A stretch of DNA of 64,000 bases, taken from Nomia melanderi (taxonomy: Eukaryota > Arthropoda > Insecta > Hymenoptera > Halictidae). Under the pieces are notes generated by a model that did no database searches, was not told the DNA's origin, and worked only from the letters and a program-made list of their open reading frames with translations. Position 1 is the stretch's first letter. The number at the start of each line of letters is the position of its first letter. The position numbers and the translations under genes were made by a program. This document shows positions 1-13,738 of the stretch, piece after piece. The DNA is taken from contig NW_027475170.1 of NCBI RefSeq assembly GCF_051020985.1, positions 434,001 to 498,000 on the forward strand. Reading direction: 5' to 3'.

Positions 1-1119
1 CCTCGGACCACCAGGGGCCGAGAAAACCACAGTCTCATGGGGCCGGACACTCAGGGTCAAGGGAAAATCCAATATATATCTGGTGATATCTCGGGTGCTA
101 TTAGAGATAGCGCAATAAATCAAAGTACTTTGTCTGCGGGAGGCCCTGGCGCATGAATCTGTGCAGCGGCAACGACCTCGGACCACCACGGGCCGAGAAA
201 ACCACAGTCACGTGGGGCCGGACAATAGGGGTCACGGAAAAATCCAATATATATCTGGTGATATCTCGGGTGCTATTACAGATAGCGCAATAAATCAAAG
301 TGCATTGTCTGTAGGAGGCCCTGGCGCATGAATCTGGGCAGCGGGAACGACCTCGGACCACCAGGGGCCGAGAAAATTACAGATATTCGGAATCCGTCTC
401 CCATGCTCATGTAAAAATCCAGCATATATCTGGTGATATCTCGGGTGCTATTACAGATAGCGCAATAAACCAAAGTGAATTATCTGCAGGAGGCCCTGGC
501 GCATGAATCTGGGCAGCGGGAACGCCCTCGGACTACCAGGGGCCGAGAAAACCACAGTCTCATGGGGCCGGACACTCAGTGTCAGGGGAAAATTCAATAT
601 ATATCTGGTGATAACTCGGGTGCTATTAGAGATAGCGCAATAAACCAAAGCGAATTATCTGCAGGAGGCCCTGGCGCATGAATCTGTGCAGCGGGAACGA
701 CCTCGGACCACCACGGACCGAGAAAACCACCGTCTCATGGGGCCGGACACTAAGGATCACGGAAAAATCCAATATATATCTGGTGATATCTCGGGTGCTA
801 TTACAGATAGCGCAATAAATCAAAGTGCATTGTCAGTAGGAGACCCTGGCGCCTGAATCTGGACAGCGGGAACGACCTCGGACCACCAGGGGCCGAGAAA
901 ACCACAGTCTCATGGGGCCGGACACTCAGGGTCAGGGAAAAATCCAATATATATCTGGTGATATCTCGGGTGCTATTAGAGATAGCGCAATAGACCAAAG
1001 TGAATTATCTGCAGGAGGCCCTGGCGCATGAATTTGGGCAGCGGGAACGACCTCGGACCACCAGGGGCCGAGAAAACCACAGTCTCATGGGGCCGGACTG
1101 ACATGGTCAGGGAAAAATC

Positions 1120-2206
1120 CAATATATATCTGGTGATATCTCGGGTTCTATTAGAGATAGCGCAATAAACCAATGTGAATTGTCTGCAAGAGGCACTGGT
1201 GCATGAATCTGTGCAGCGGGAACGACCTCGGATCACCAGGGGCCGAGAAAACCACCGTCTCATGGCGCCGGACACTCAGGGTCAGGGGAAAATCCAATAT
1301 ATATCTGCTGATATCTCGGGTGCTATTAGAGATAGCGCAATAAATCAAAGTACTTTGTCTGCGGGAGGCACTGGCGCATGAATCTGTGCAGCGGCAACGA
1401 CCTCGGACCACCAGGGGCCGAAAAAACCACCGACACATGGGGCCGTACTCTCAGGGTCATGTAAAAATCCAGCATATATCTGGTGATATCTCGGGTGCTA
1501 TTAGAGATAGCGCAATAAATCAAAGTGCATTGTCTGTAGGAGGCCCTGGCGCATGAATCTGACCAGCGGGAACGACCTCGGACCACCAGCGGCCGAGAAA
1601 ACCACCGTCTCATGGGGCCGGACACTCAGGGTCAGGGAAAAATCCAATATATATCTGGTGATATCTCGGGTGCTATTAGAGATAGCGCAATAAATCAAAG
1701 TGCATTGCCTGTAGGAGGCCCTGGCGCATGAATCTGACCAGCGGGAACGACCTCGGACCACCAGCGGCCGAGAAAACCACCGTCTCATGGAGCCGGACAC
1801 TCTGGGTCGGAGAAAAATGCAATATATATCTGGTGATATCTCGGGTTCTATTAGAGATAGCGCAATAAACCAATGTGAATTGTCTGCAAGAGGCACTGGT
1901 GCATGAATCTGTGCAGCGGGAACGACCTCGGATCACCAGGGGCCGAGAAAACCACCGTCTCATGGCGCCGGACACTCAGGGTCAGGGGAAAATCCAATAT
2001 ATATCTGCTGATATCTCGGGTGCTATTAGAGATAGCGCAATAAATCAAAGTACTTTGTCTGCGGGAGGCACTGGCGCATGAATCTGTGCAGCGGCAACGA
2101 CCTCGGACCACCAGGGGCCGAAAAAACCACCGACACATGGGGCCGTACTCTCAGGGTCATGTAAAAATCCAGCATATATCTGGTGATATCTCGGGTGCTA
2201 TTAGAG
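1120..2206 (+). repeat. Four-monomer (700-bp) duplication
   Basis: 1120-1506 and 1820-2206 are identical over 387 bp, including rare variants (CTCGGGTTCTATT, CAAGAGGCACTGGTGCATG, CATGGCGCCGG, ATATCTGCTG). The two monomers between them are themselves near-copies sharing CTGACCAGCGGG and CCAGCGGCC. Confidence 0.88.
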
Positions 2207-4619
2207 GTAGCGCAATGAACCAAAGTGAATTGTCTGTAGGATGCCCCGGCGCATGAATCTGTGCAGCGGCATCGACCTCGGACCAACAGGGGCCGAGAAA
2301 ACCACCGACACATGGGGCCGGACACTCAGGTTCAGGGAAAAATCCAATATATATCTGGTGATACCTCGGGTCCTATTAGAGATAGCGCAATAAATCAAAG
2401 TGCATTGTCTGCTGCAGGCCCTGGCGCATGAATGTGTGCAGCAGAAACTACCTCGGACCACGAGGGGCCGAGGAAATTACAGATATTCGGAATCCGTCAC
2501 CCAAGGTCATGTAAAAATCCAGCATATATCTGGTGATATCTCCGCTGCTATTACAGATACCGCAATAAAACAAAGTGCATTGTCTGTAGGAGGCCCTGGC
2601 GCATGAATCTGGACAGCGGGAACGACCTCGGACCACCAGGGGCCGAGAAAACCACAGTCTCATGGGGCCGGACACTCAGGGTCAGGGAGAAATCCAATAT
2701 ATTTCTGGTGATATCTCGGGTGCTATTAGAGATAGCGCAACAAATCAAAGTGCATTGTCTGTAGGAGGCCCTGGCGCATGAATCTGGCCAGCGGGAACGA
2801 CCTCCGACCACCAGGGGCCGAGAAAACCACCGTCTCATGGGGCCGGACACTCAGGGTCAGGGAAAAATCCAATATATATCTGGTGGTATCTCGGGTGCTA
2901 TTAGAGGTAGCGCAATAAACCAAAGTGCATTGTCTGTAGGAGGCCCCGGCGCATGAATTTGTGCCGCGGGAACGACCTCGGACCACCACGGGCCGAGAAA
3001 ACCACCGTCTCATGGGGCCGGACACTCAGGGTCAGGGAAAAATCCAATATATATCTGGTGATATCTCGGGTGCTATTAGAGATAGCGCAATAAACCAAAG
3101 TGACTTATCTGCAGGAGGCCCTGGCGCGTGAATCTGTGCAGCGGGAACGACCCCGGATCGCCAGGGTCCGAGAAAACCACCATCTCATGGGGCCGGACAC
3201 TCAGGGTCAGGGAAAAATCCAATATATATCTGGTGATATATCGGGTGCTATTACAGATAGCGCAATAAATCAAAGTGCATTGTCTGTAGGAGGCCCTGGC
3301 GCATGAATCTGGTCAGCGGGAACGACCTCGGACCACCAGGGGCCGAGAAAACCACAGTCTCATGGGGCCGGACACTCAGGGTCAGGGAAAAATCCAATAT
3401 ATATCTGGTGATATCTTGGGTGCTATTACAGATAGCGCAATAAACCAAAGTGAATTATCTGTAGGAGGCCCTGGCGCATGCATCTTGTGCAGCGGGAACG
3501 ACCTCCGACCACCAGGGGCCGAGACAACCACCGTCTCATGGGGCCGGACACTCAGGGTTAGGGAAATATCCAATATATATCTGGTGATATCTCGGGTGCT
3601 ATTGGAGATAGCGCAATAAACCAAAGTGAATTATCTGCAGGAGGCCCTGGCGCATGAATCTGTGCAGCGGGAACGACCTCGGACCACCACGGGCCGATAA
3701 TACCACCGTCTCATGGGGCCGGACACTCAGGGTCAGGGAAAAATCCAATATATATCTGGTGATATCTCGGGTGCTATTAGAGATAGCGCAATAAATCAAT
3801 GTACTTTGTCTGCGGGATGCCCTGGCGCATGAATCTGTTCAGCGGGATCGTGCTCGGACCACGAGGGTACAAGAAAACCATCGACACATGGGCCCGGACT
3901 GTCAGGGTCAAGGAAAAATCCGATATATATCTGGTGATATCTCGGGTGCTCTTAGAGATAGCGCAATAAACAAAAGTGAATTATCTGCAGGAGGCCCTGG
4001 CGCATGAATCTGTGCAGCGAGTACGACCTCGGACCACCACGGGCCGATAAAACCACCGTCTCATGGGGCCGGACACTCAGGGTCAGTGAAAAATCCAATA
4101 TATATCTGGTGATATCTCGGGTGCTATTACAGATAGCGCAATAAATCAAAGTGCATGGTCTGTAGGAGACCCTGGCGCATGAATCTGGCCAGCGGGAACG
4201 ACCTCGGACCACCAGGGGCCGAGAAAACCACAGTCTCATGGGGCCGGACACTCAGGGTCAGGGAAAAATCCAATATATATCTGGTGATATCTCGGGTGCT
4301 ATTACAGATAGCGCAACAAATCAAAGTGCATTGTCTGTAGGAGGCCCTGGCGCATGAATCTGGCCAGCGGGAACGACCTCGGACCACCAGGGGCCGAAAA
4401 AACCACCGTCTCATGGGGCCGGACACTCAGGGTCAGGGAAAAATCCAATATATATCTGGTGGTATCTCGGGTGCTATTAGAGATAGCGCAATAAACCAAA
4501 GTGAATTATCTGCAGGAGGCCCTGGCGCATGAATCTGTGCAACGGGGACGACCTCGGACCACCAGGGGCCGAGAAAACGACAGTCTCAAGGGGCCGGACA
4601 CTCAGGGTCAGGGGAAAAT

Positions 4620-5565
4620 CCAATATATTTCTGGTGATATCTCGGGTGCTATTAGAGATTGCGCAATAAACCAAAGTGCATTGTCTGTAGGAGGCCCTGG
4701 CGCATGAATCTGTGCAGCCGGAACGACCTCGGACCACCAGGGTCCGAGAAAATCGCAGTCTCATGGGGCCGGACACTCAGGGTCAGGGGAAAATCCAATA
4801 TATATCTGGTGATATCTCGGGTGCTATTAGATATAGCGCAATAAGCCAAAGTGAATTATCTGCAGGACGCCCTGGCGCATGAATCTGGGCAGCGGGAACG
4901 ACCTCGGATCACCAGGGGCCGAGACAACCACCGTCTCATGGGGCCGGACACTCAGGGTTAGGGAAAAATCCAATATATATCTGGTGATATCTCGGGTGCT
5001 ATTGGAGATTGCGCAATAAACCAAAGTGAATTATCTGTAGGAGGCCCTGGCGCATGCATCTTGTGCAGCGGGAACGACCTCCGACACCAGGGGCCGAGAA
5101 AACCACCGTCTCATGGGGCCGGACACTCAGGGTCAGGGAAAAATCCAATATATTTCTGGTGATATCTCGGGTGCTATTAGAGATTGCGCAATAAACCAAA
5201 GTGCATTGTCTGTAGGAGGCCCTGGCGCATGAATCTGTGCTGCGGGAACGACCTCGGACCACCAGGGTCCGAGAAAATCGCAGTCTCATGGGGCCGGACA
5301 CTCAGGGTCAGGGGGAAATCCAATATATATCTGGTGATATCTCGGGTGCTATTAGATATAGCGCAATAAGCCAAAGTGAATTATCTGCAGGAGGCCCTGG
5401 CGGATGAATCTGGGCAGCGGGAACGACCTCGGATCACCAGGGGCCGAGACAACCACCGTCTCATGGGGCCGGACACTCAGGCTTAGGGAAAAATCCAATA
5501 TATATCTGGTGATATCTCGGGTGCTATTGGAGATAGCGCAATAAACCAAAGTGAATTATCTGCAG
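4620..5565 (+). repeat. Three-monomer (525-bp) duplication
   Basis: 4620-5040 matches 5145-5565 with only a handful of differences. Shared rare variants are GGGTCCGAGAAAATCGCAG, ATTAGATATAGCGCAATAAG and CCGAGACAACCACC. Confidence 0.85.
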
Positions 5566-8500
5566 GAGGCCCTGGCGCATGAATCTGTGCAGCGGGAACG
5601 ACTTCGGATCACCAGGGGCCGAGAAAACCACCATCTCATGGGGCTGGTCACTCAGGGTCAGGGGAAAATCCAATATATTTCTGGTGATATCTCGGGTGCT
5701 ATTAGAGATTGCGCAATAAATCAAAGTACTTTGTCTGCGGGAGGCCCTGGCGCATGAATCTGGCCAGCGGGAACGACCTCGGACCACCAGGGGCCGAGAA
5801 AACCACAGTCTCATGGGGCTGGACACTCAGTGTCTGGGGAAAATCCAATATATATCTGGTGATATCTCGGGTGCTATTGGAGATAGCGCAATAAACCAAA
5901 GTGAATTATCTGCAGGAGGCCCTGGCGCATGAATCTGTGCAGCGGGAACGACCTCGGACCACCACGGGCCGATAAAACCACCGTCTCATGGGTCCGGACA
6001 CTCAGAGTCAGGGAAAAATCCAATATATATCTGGTGATATCTCGGATGCTATTAGAGATAGCGCAATAAACCAAAGTGAATTATCTGCAGGAGGCCCTGG
6101 CGCATGAATCTGTGCAGCGGGAACGATCTCGGACCACCAGGGGCCGAGAAAACCACAGTCTCATGGGGCCGGACACTCAGGGTCGGGGAAAAATCCAATA
6201 TATATCTGGGGATATCTCGGGTGCTATTACAGATAGCGCAATAAATCAAAGTGAATTGTCTGCAGGAGGCCCTGGCGCATGAATCTGTGCAGCGGGAACG
6301 ACCTCGGATCACCAGGGGCCGAGAAAACCACCATCTCATGGGGCCGGACACTCAGGGTCAGGGAAAAATCCAATATATATCTGGTGATATCTCGGGTGCT
6401 ATTAGAGAGAGCGCAATAAACCAAAGTGAATTATCTGCAGGAGGCCCTAGCGCATGATTCTGTGCAGCGGGAACGACCTCGGACCACCAGGGGCCGAGAA
6501 AATCACCGTCTCATGGGGCCGGACACTCAGGCACAGTGAAAAATCCAATATATATCTGGTGATATCTCGGGTGCTATTACAGATAGCCCAATAAATCAAA
6601 GTGCATTGTCTGTAGGAGGCCCTGGCGCATGAATCTGTGCAGCGGGAACGATCTCGGACCACCAGGGGCCGAGAAAACCACCGTCTCATGGGGCCGGACT
6701 GTCAGGGTCAGCGATAAATCCTATATATATGTGGTGATATCTCGGGTGCCATTAGAGATAGCGCAATAAATCAAAGTGCAATTGTCCGTAGGAGGCCCTT
6801 GCGTATGAATCTGTTCAGCAGGAACGACATTGGACAACCAGGGGCCGAGAAAATTACAGATTTTCGGTATCCGTCACCCAAAGTCATGTAAAAATCCAGC
6901 ATATATATGGTGCTTTCTCGGGTGCTATTACAGATAGCGCAATAAATCAAAGTGCATTGTCTGCGGGAGGCCCTGGCGCATGAATCTGTGCAGCGGCAAC
7001 GACCTCGGACAACCAGGGGCCGAGAAAACCACCGTCTCATGGGGCCGGACACTCATGGTCAGGGGAAAATTCAATATATATCTGGTGATATCTCGGGTGC
7101 TATTAGAGATAGCGCAATAAACCAAAGTGAATTATCTGCAGGAGTCCCGGGCGCATGAATCTGTGCAGCGGGATCGATCTCGGACTACCAGGGGCCGAGA
7201 AAACCACCGTCTCATGGGGCCGGACTGTCAGGGTCAGCGAAAAATCAAATATATATCTGGTGATATCTCGGGTGCTATTAGAGATAGCGCAATAAATCAA
7301 AGTGCATTGTCTGCAGGAGGCCCTGGCGCATGAATCTGCGCAGCGGGAAGGACCTCGGACCACCAGGGGCCGAGAAAACTACCGTCTCATGGTGCCGGTC
7401 TGTCAGGGTCAGGGAAAAATCCAATATATATCTGGTGATACCTGGGGTGCTATTAGAGGTAGCGCAATAAATCAAAGTGCATTGTCTGTAGGAGGCACTA
7501 GCGAATGAATCTGTGCAGCAGGAACGACCTCGGACCACCAGGCGCCGAGAAAATTACAGATATTCGGAATCCGTCACCGAAGGTCATGTAAAGATCCAGC
7601 ATATATCTGGTAATATCTCGGGTGCTATTACAGATAGCGCAATAAACCAAAGTGAATTGTCTGCAGGAAGCCCTGGCGCATGAATCTGTGCAGCGGGAAG
7701 GACCTCGGACCACCAGGGGCCGAGAAAATCACCGTCCCATGGGGCCGGACTGTCAGGGTCAGGCAAAAATCCAATATATATCTGGTGATATCTCGGGTGC
7801 TATTAGAGATGACGCAATAAATCAAAGTGCATTGTCTGCAGGTGACCCTGGCGCATTAATCTGTGCAGTGGGAACGACCTCGGACCACCAGGGGCCGAGA
7901 AAATCACCGTCTCATGGGGCCGGACTGTCAGGGTCAGGGAAAAATCCAATATGTATCTGTTGATATCTCGGGTGCTATTAGAGATAGCGAAATAAATCAA
8001 AGTGTATTGTCTGCAGGAGGCCGTAGCACATGAATCTGTGCAGCGGGAACGACCTCGGACCACCAGGGGCCGAGAAAACCACCGTCTCATGGGGTCGGAC
8101 ACTCAGGGTCAGGGAAAAATCCAATATAAATCTGGTGATATCTCGGCTGCTATTACAGATAGCGCAATAAACCAAAGTGATATATCTATAGGAGGCCCTG
8201 GCGCATGAATCTGTGCAGTGGGAACGACCTCGGACCATCAGGGGCCGAGAAAACTTCCGTCTCATGGGGCCGGACTGTCAGGGTCAGGGAAAAATCCAAT
8301 ATATATCTGTTGATATCTCGGGTGCTATTAGAGATAGCGAAATAAATCAAAGTGCATTGTCTGCAGGAGGCCGTAGCACATGAATCTGTGCAGCGGGAAC
8401 GACCTCGGACCACCAGGTGCCGAGAAAACCACCGTCTCATGGGGTCGGACACTCAGGGTCAGGGAAAAATCCAATATAAGTCTGGTGATATCTCGGCTGC

Positions 8501-9529
8501 TATTACAGATAGCGCAATAAATCAAAGTGCATTGTTTGCAGGAGGCCCTGGCGCATGAATCTGTGCAGCGGGAACGACCTCGGACCATCAGGGGCCGAGA
8601 AAACTTCCGTCTCATGGGGTCGGACTGTCAGGGTCAGGGATAAATCCAATATATATCTGGTGATATCTCCGGTGCTATTAGAGATAGCGCAATAAATAAA
8701 AGTGCATTGTCTGTAGGAGGCACTGGCGAATGAATCTGTGCAGCAGGAACGACCTCGGAACACTAGGGGCCGAGAAAACCACCGTCTCATGGAGCCGGAC
8801 ACTCTGGGTCGGAGAAAAATGCAATATATATCTGGTGATACCTCGGGTGCTATTAGAGATAGCGCAATAAATCAAAGAGAATTATCTGCAGGGGGCCCTG
8901 CCGCATGAATCTGTGCAGCGGGAACGACCTCGGAACACCAGGGGCCGAGAAAACCACCGTCTCATGGGGCCGGACACTCAGGGTCAGGGGAGAATCCAAT
9001 ATATATATGGTGATATCTCGGGTGCTATCACAGACAGCGCAATGAATCAAAGTGCATTGACTGTAGGAGGCACTGGCGAATGAATCTGTGCAGCAGGAAC
9101 GACCTCGGACCACCAGGCGCCCAGAAAATTAGAGATATTTGGAATCGGCCACCCAATGTCATGTAAAAATACAGCATATATCTGGTGATATCTCGGGTGC
9201 TATTAGAAATAGCGCAATAAACCAAAGTGCATTGTCTGTAGGAGGCACTGGCGCATGAATCTGTGCAGCGGGAACGACCTCGGACCAGCAGGGGCCGAGA
9301 GAACCACCGTCTCATGGGGTGGGACACTCAGGGTCAGGGAAAAATCCAATATATATCTTGTGATATCTCGGGTGCTATTACAGATAGCGCAATAAATCAA
9401 AGTGCATTGTCTGCAGGAGGCCCTGGCGCATGAATCTGTGCAGCGGGAACGACCTCGGACCAACAGGGGCCGAGAAACACACCGTCTCATGGGCCCGGAC
9501 ACTCAGGGTCAGGGGAAAATCCAATATAT

Positions 9530-10130
9530 ATATATGGTGATATCTCGGGTGCTATTACAGATAGCGCGTTAAATCAAAGTGCATTGTCTGCAGGAGGCCC
9601 TGCCGCATGAATCTGTGCAGCGGGAACGACCTCGGACCACCAGGGGCCGAGAAAATCACCGTCTCATGGGGTCGGACTGTCAGGGTCAGGGATAAATCCA
9701 ATATATATCTGGTGATATCTCAGGTGCTATTGGAGATGGCGCAATCTATCAAACTGCGTTGTCTGCAGGAAGCCCTGGCGCAGGAATCTGTGCAGCGGGA
9801 ACGACCTCCGACCACCAGGGGCCGAGAAAACCACCGTCTCATGGGGCCGGACACTCAGGGTCAGGGAAAAATCCAATATATATCTGGTGATATCTCGGGT
9901 GCTATTAGAGATAGCGCAATAAATCAAAGTGCATTGTCTGTAGGAGGCCCTGGCGCATGAATCTGTGCAGCGGGATCGACCTCGGAGAACCAGGGGCCGA
10001 GAAAACCTCTGTCTCATGGAGTCGGACGCTCAGGGTCAAGGAAAAATCCAATATATATATGGTGATATCTCGGTTGCTATTACAGATAGCGCAATAAATC
10101 AAAGTGCATTGTCTGTAGGATGCCCTGGCG
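9530..10130 (+). repeat. Long-range duplicate, copy at 18290-18890
   Basis: About 600 bp nearly identical to 18290-18890, 8,760 bp away (50 monomers plus 10 bp). Rare shared variants are ATCTCAGGTGC, GATGGCGCAATCTATCAAAC, GGCGCAGGAATC and CCTCGGAGAACCAGG. A third, partial copy lies at about 19880-20290. Confidence 0.85.
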
Positions 10131-12014
10131 CATTAATCTGTGGAGCGGGATTGACCTCGGACCCCCCGGGGCCGAGAAAATCACCGTCTCATGGGGCCGG
10201 ACTGTCAGGGTCAGGGAAAAATCCAATATACATCTGGTGATATCTCGGGTGCTATTAGAGATAGCGCAATAAATCAAAGTGCATTATCTGTAGGAGGCCC
10301 TGGCGCATGAATCTGTGCAGCGGGATCGACCTCCGACCACCAGGGGCCGAGAAAACCACCGTCTCATGGGGCCGGTCTGTCAGGGTCAGGGAAAAATCCA
10401 ATATATATCTTGTGATATCTCGGGTGCTATTACAGATAGCACGATAAACCAAAGTGAATTATCTGCATTGGGCCCTGGCGCATGAATCTGTGCAGCGGGA
10501 ACGACCTCGGACTACCAGGGGCCGAGAAAACCACAGTCTCATGGGGTGGGACACTCAGGGTCAAGGAAAAATCCAATATATATCTGGTGACATCTTGGGT
10601 GCTATTACAGATAGCGCAATAAATCAAAGTGCATTGTCTGCAGGAGGCCCTGGCGCATGAATCTGTGCAGCGGGAACGACCTCGGACCAACAGGGGCCGA
10701 GAAACCCACCGTCTCATGGGGCCGGACACTCAGGGTCAGGGGAAAATCCAATATATATATATGGTGATATCTCGGGTGCTATTACAGATAACGCGTTAAA
10801 TCAAAGTGCATTGTCTGCAGGAGGCCCTGCCGCATGAATCTGTGCAGCGGGAACGACCTCGGACCCCCCGGGGCCGAGAAAATCACCGTCTCATGGGGCC
10901 GGACTGTCAGGGTCAGGGAAAAATCCAATATATATCTGGTGATATCTCGGGTGCTATTAGAGATAGCGCAATAAATCAAAGTGCATTGTCTGTAGGAGGC
11001 CCTGGAGCATGAATCTGTGCAGCGGGAACGACCTCGGACCACCAGGGGCCGAGAAAATCACAGTCTCATGGGGCCGAACTGTCACGGTCAGGGAAAAATC
11101 CAATATATATCAGGTGATATCTCGGGTGCTATTACAGATAGCGCAATAAATCAAAGTGCATTGTCTGTAGGAGGCACTGGCGACTGAATCTGTGCAGCAG
11201 GAACGACCTCGGACCACCAGGGGCCGAGAAAATTACAGATATTCGGAATCCGTCACCCAAGGTCATGTAAAAATCCAGCATATTTCTGGTGATATCTCGG
11301 GTGCTATTACAGATAGCGCAATAAATCAAAGTGCATTGTCTGCAGGAAGCCCTGGCGCATGGATCTGTGCAGCGGGAAGGACCTCGGACCACCAGGGGCG
11401 GAGAAAATCACCGTCTCATGGGGAAGGACTGTCAGGGTCAGGGAAAAATCCAATATATATCTGGTGATATCTCGGGTGCTATTAGAGATAGCGCAATAAA
11501 TCAAAGTGCATTGTCTGCAGTAGGCCCCAGCGCATGAATCTGCGCAGCGGGAACGTCCTCGGACCACCAGGGGCGGAGAAAATCACCGTCTCATGGGGCC
11601 GGACTGTCAGGGTCAGGGAAAAATCCAATATATATCTGGTGATATCTCGGGTGCTATTAGAGATAGCGCAACAAATCAAAGTGCATTGTCTGCAGGAGGC
11701 CCTAGCGCATGAATCTGTGCAGCGGGATCGACCTCGGAACACCAGGGGCCGAGAAAACTACCGTCTCATGGAGTCGGACACTCAGGGTCAGGGAAAAATC
11801 CAATATATATATATGGTGATATCTCGGGTGCTATTAGAGATAGCGCAATAAATCAAAGTGCATTGTCTGTAGGAGGCACTGGCGAATGAATCTGTGCAGC
11901 GGGAAGGACCTCGGACCGCCAGGGGCCGAGAAAACCACCGTCTCATGGAGTCGGACACTCAGGGTCAGGGAAAAATCCAATATATATCTGGTGATATCTC
12001 GGGTGCTATTACAG

Positions 12015-13738
12015 ATAGCGCAATAAATCAAAGTGCATTGTCTGCAGGAGGCCCTAGCGCATGAATCTGTGCAGCGGGATCGACCTCGGACCACCAGGGG
12101 CCGAGAAAACCACCGTCTCATGGAGTCGGACACTCAGGGTCAGGGAAGAATCCAATATATATCCGGTGATATCTCGGGTGCTATTACAGATAGCGCACTA
12201 AACCAAAGTGAATTATCTGCAGGAGGCCCTGGCGCATGAATCTGTGCAGCGGGAACGACCTCGGACCGCCAGGGGCCGAGAAAACCACCGTCACATGGAG
12301 TCGGACACTCAGGGTCAGGGAAAAATCCAATATATATCTGGTGATATCTCGGGTGCTATTACAGATAGCGCACTAAACCAAAGTGAATTATCTGCAGGAG
12401 GCCCTGGCGCATGAATCTGTGCAGCGGGAACGACCTCGGACCGCCAGGGGCCGAGAAAACCACCGTCTCATGGAGTCGGACACTCAGGGTCAGGGAAAAA
12501 TCCAATATATATCTGGTGATATCTCGGGTGCTATTACAGATAGCGCAATAAATCAAAGTGCATTATCTGTAGGAGGCCCTGGCGCATGAATCTGTGCAGC
12601 GGGATCGACCTCCGACCACCAGGGGCCGAGAAAACCACCGTCTCATGGGGCCGGACTGTCAGGGTCAGGGAAAAATCCAATATACATCTGGTGATATCTC
12701 GGGTGCTATTAGAGATAGCGCAATAAATCAAAGTGCATTGTGTGTAGGAGGCACTGGCGAATGAATCTGTGCAGTAGGAACGACCTCGGACCACCAGGCG
12801 CCGAGAACATTACAGGTATTCGTAATCCGTCACCCAAGGTCATGTAAAAATCCAGCATATATCTGGTGATATCTCGGGTGCTATTACAGATAGCGCAATA
12901 ACCCAAAGTGAATTGTCTGCAGGAAGCCCTGGCGCATGAATCTGTGCAGCGGGAACGACCTCCGACCACCAGGGGCCGAGAAAACCACCGTCTCATGGGG
13001 TCGGACTGTCAGGGTCAGGGATAAATCCAATATATATCTGGTGATATCTCGGGTGCTATTAGAGATAGCGCAATCTATCAAAGTGCATTGTCTGCAGGAG
13101 GCCCTAGCGCATGAATCTGTGCAGCGGGAACGACCTCGGACCACCAGGGGCCGAGAAAATCACCGTCTCATTGGGCCGGACTGTCAGGGTCAGGGAAAAA
13201 TCCAATATATATCTGGTGATTCCTCGGGTGCTGTTACAGATAGCGCAATAAATCAAAGTGCATTGTCTGCAGGAGGCCCTAGCGCATGAATCTGTGCAGC
13301 GGGATCGACCTCGGACCACCAGGGGCCGAGAAAACCACCGTCTCATGGAGTCGGACACTCAGGGTCAGGGAAGAATCCAATATATATCCGGTGATATCTC
13401 GGGTGCTATTACAGATAGCGCACTAAACCAAAGTGAATTATCTGCAGGAGGCCCTGGCGCATGAATCTGTGCAGCGGGAACGACCTCGGACCGCCAGGGG
13501 CCGAGAAAACCACCGTCTCATGGAGTCGGACACTCAGGGTCAGGGAAAAATCCAATATATATCTGGTGATATCTCGGGTGCTATTACAGATAGCGCACTA
13601 AACCAAAGTGAATTATCTGCAGGAGGCCCTGGCGCATGAATCTGTGCAGCGGGAACGACCTCGGACCGCCAGGGGCCGAGAAAACCACCGTCTCATGGAG
13701 TCGGACAATCAGGGTCAGGGAAAAATCCAATATATATC
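12015..13738 (+). repeat. Seven-monomer (1,225-bp) duplication
   Basis: 12015-12513 corresponds to 13240-13738. Both carry runs of CATGGAGTCGGACACTC monomers with AGGGAAGAATCC, TATATATCCGGTG and TAGCGCACTAAACC. Related runs occur at about 14480-14860 and 19390-19770. Confidence 0.82.
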
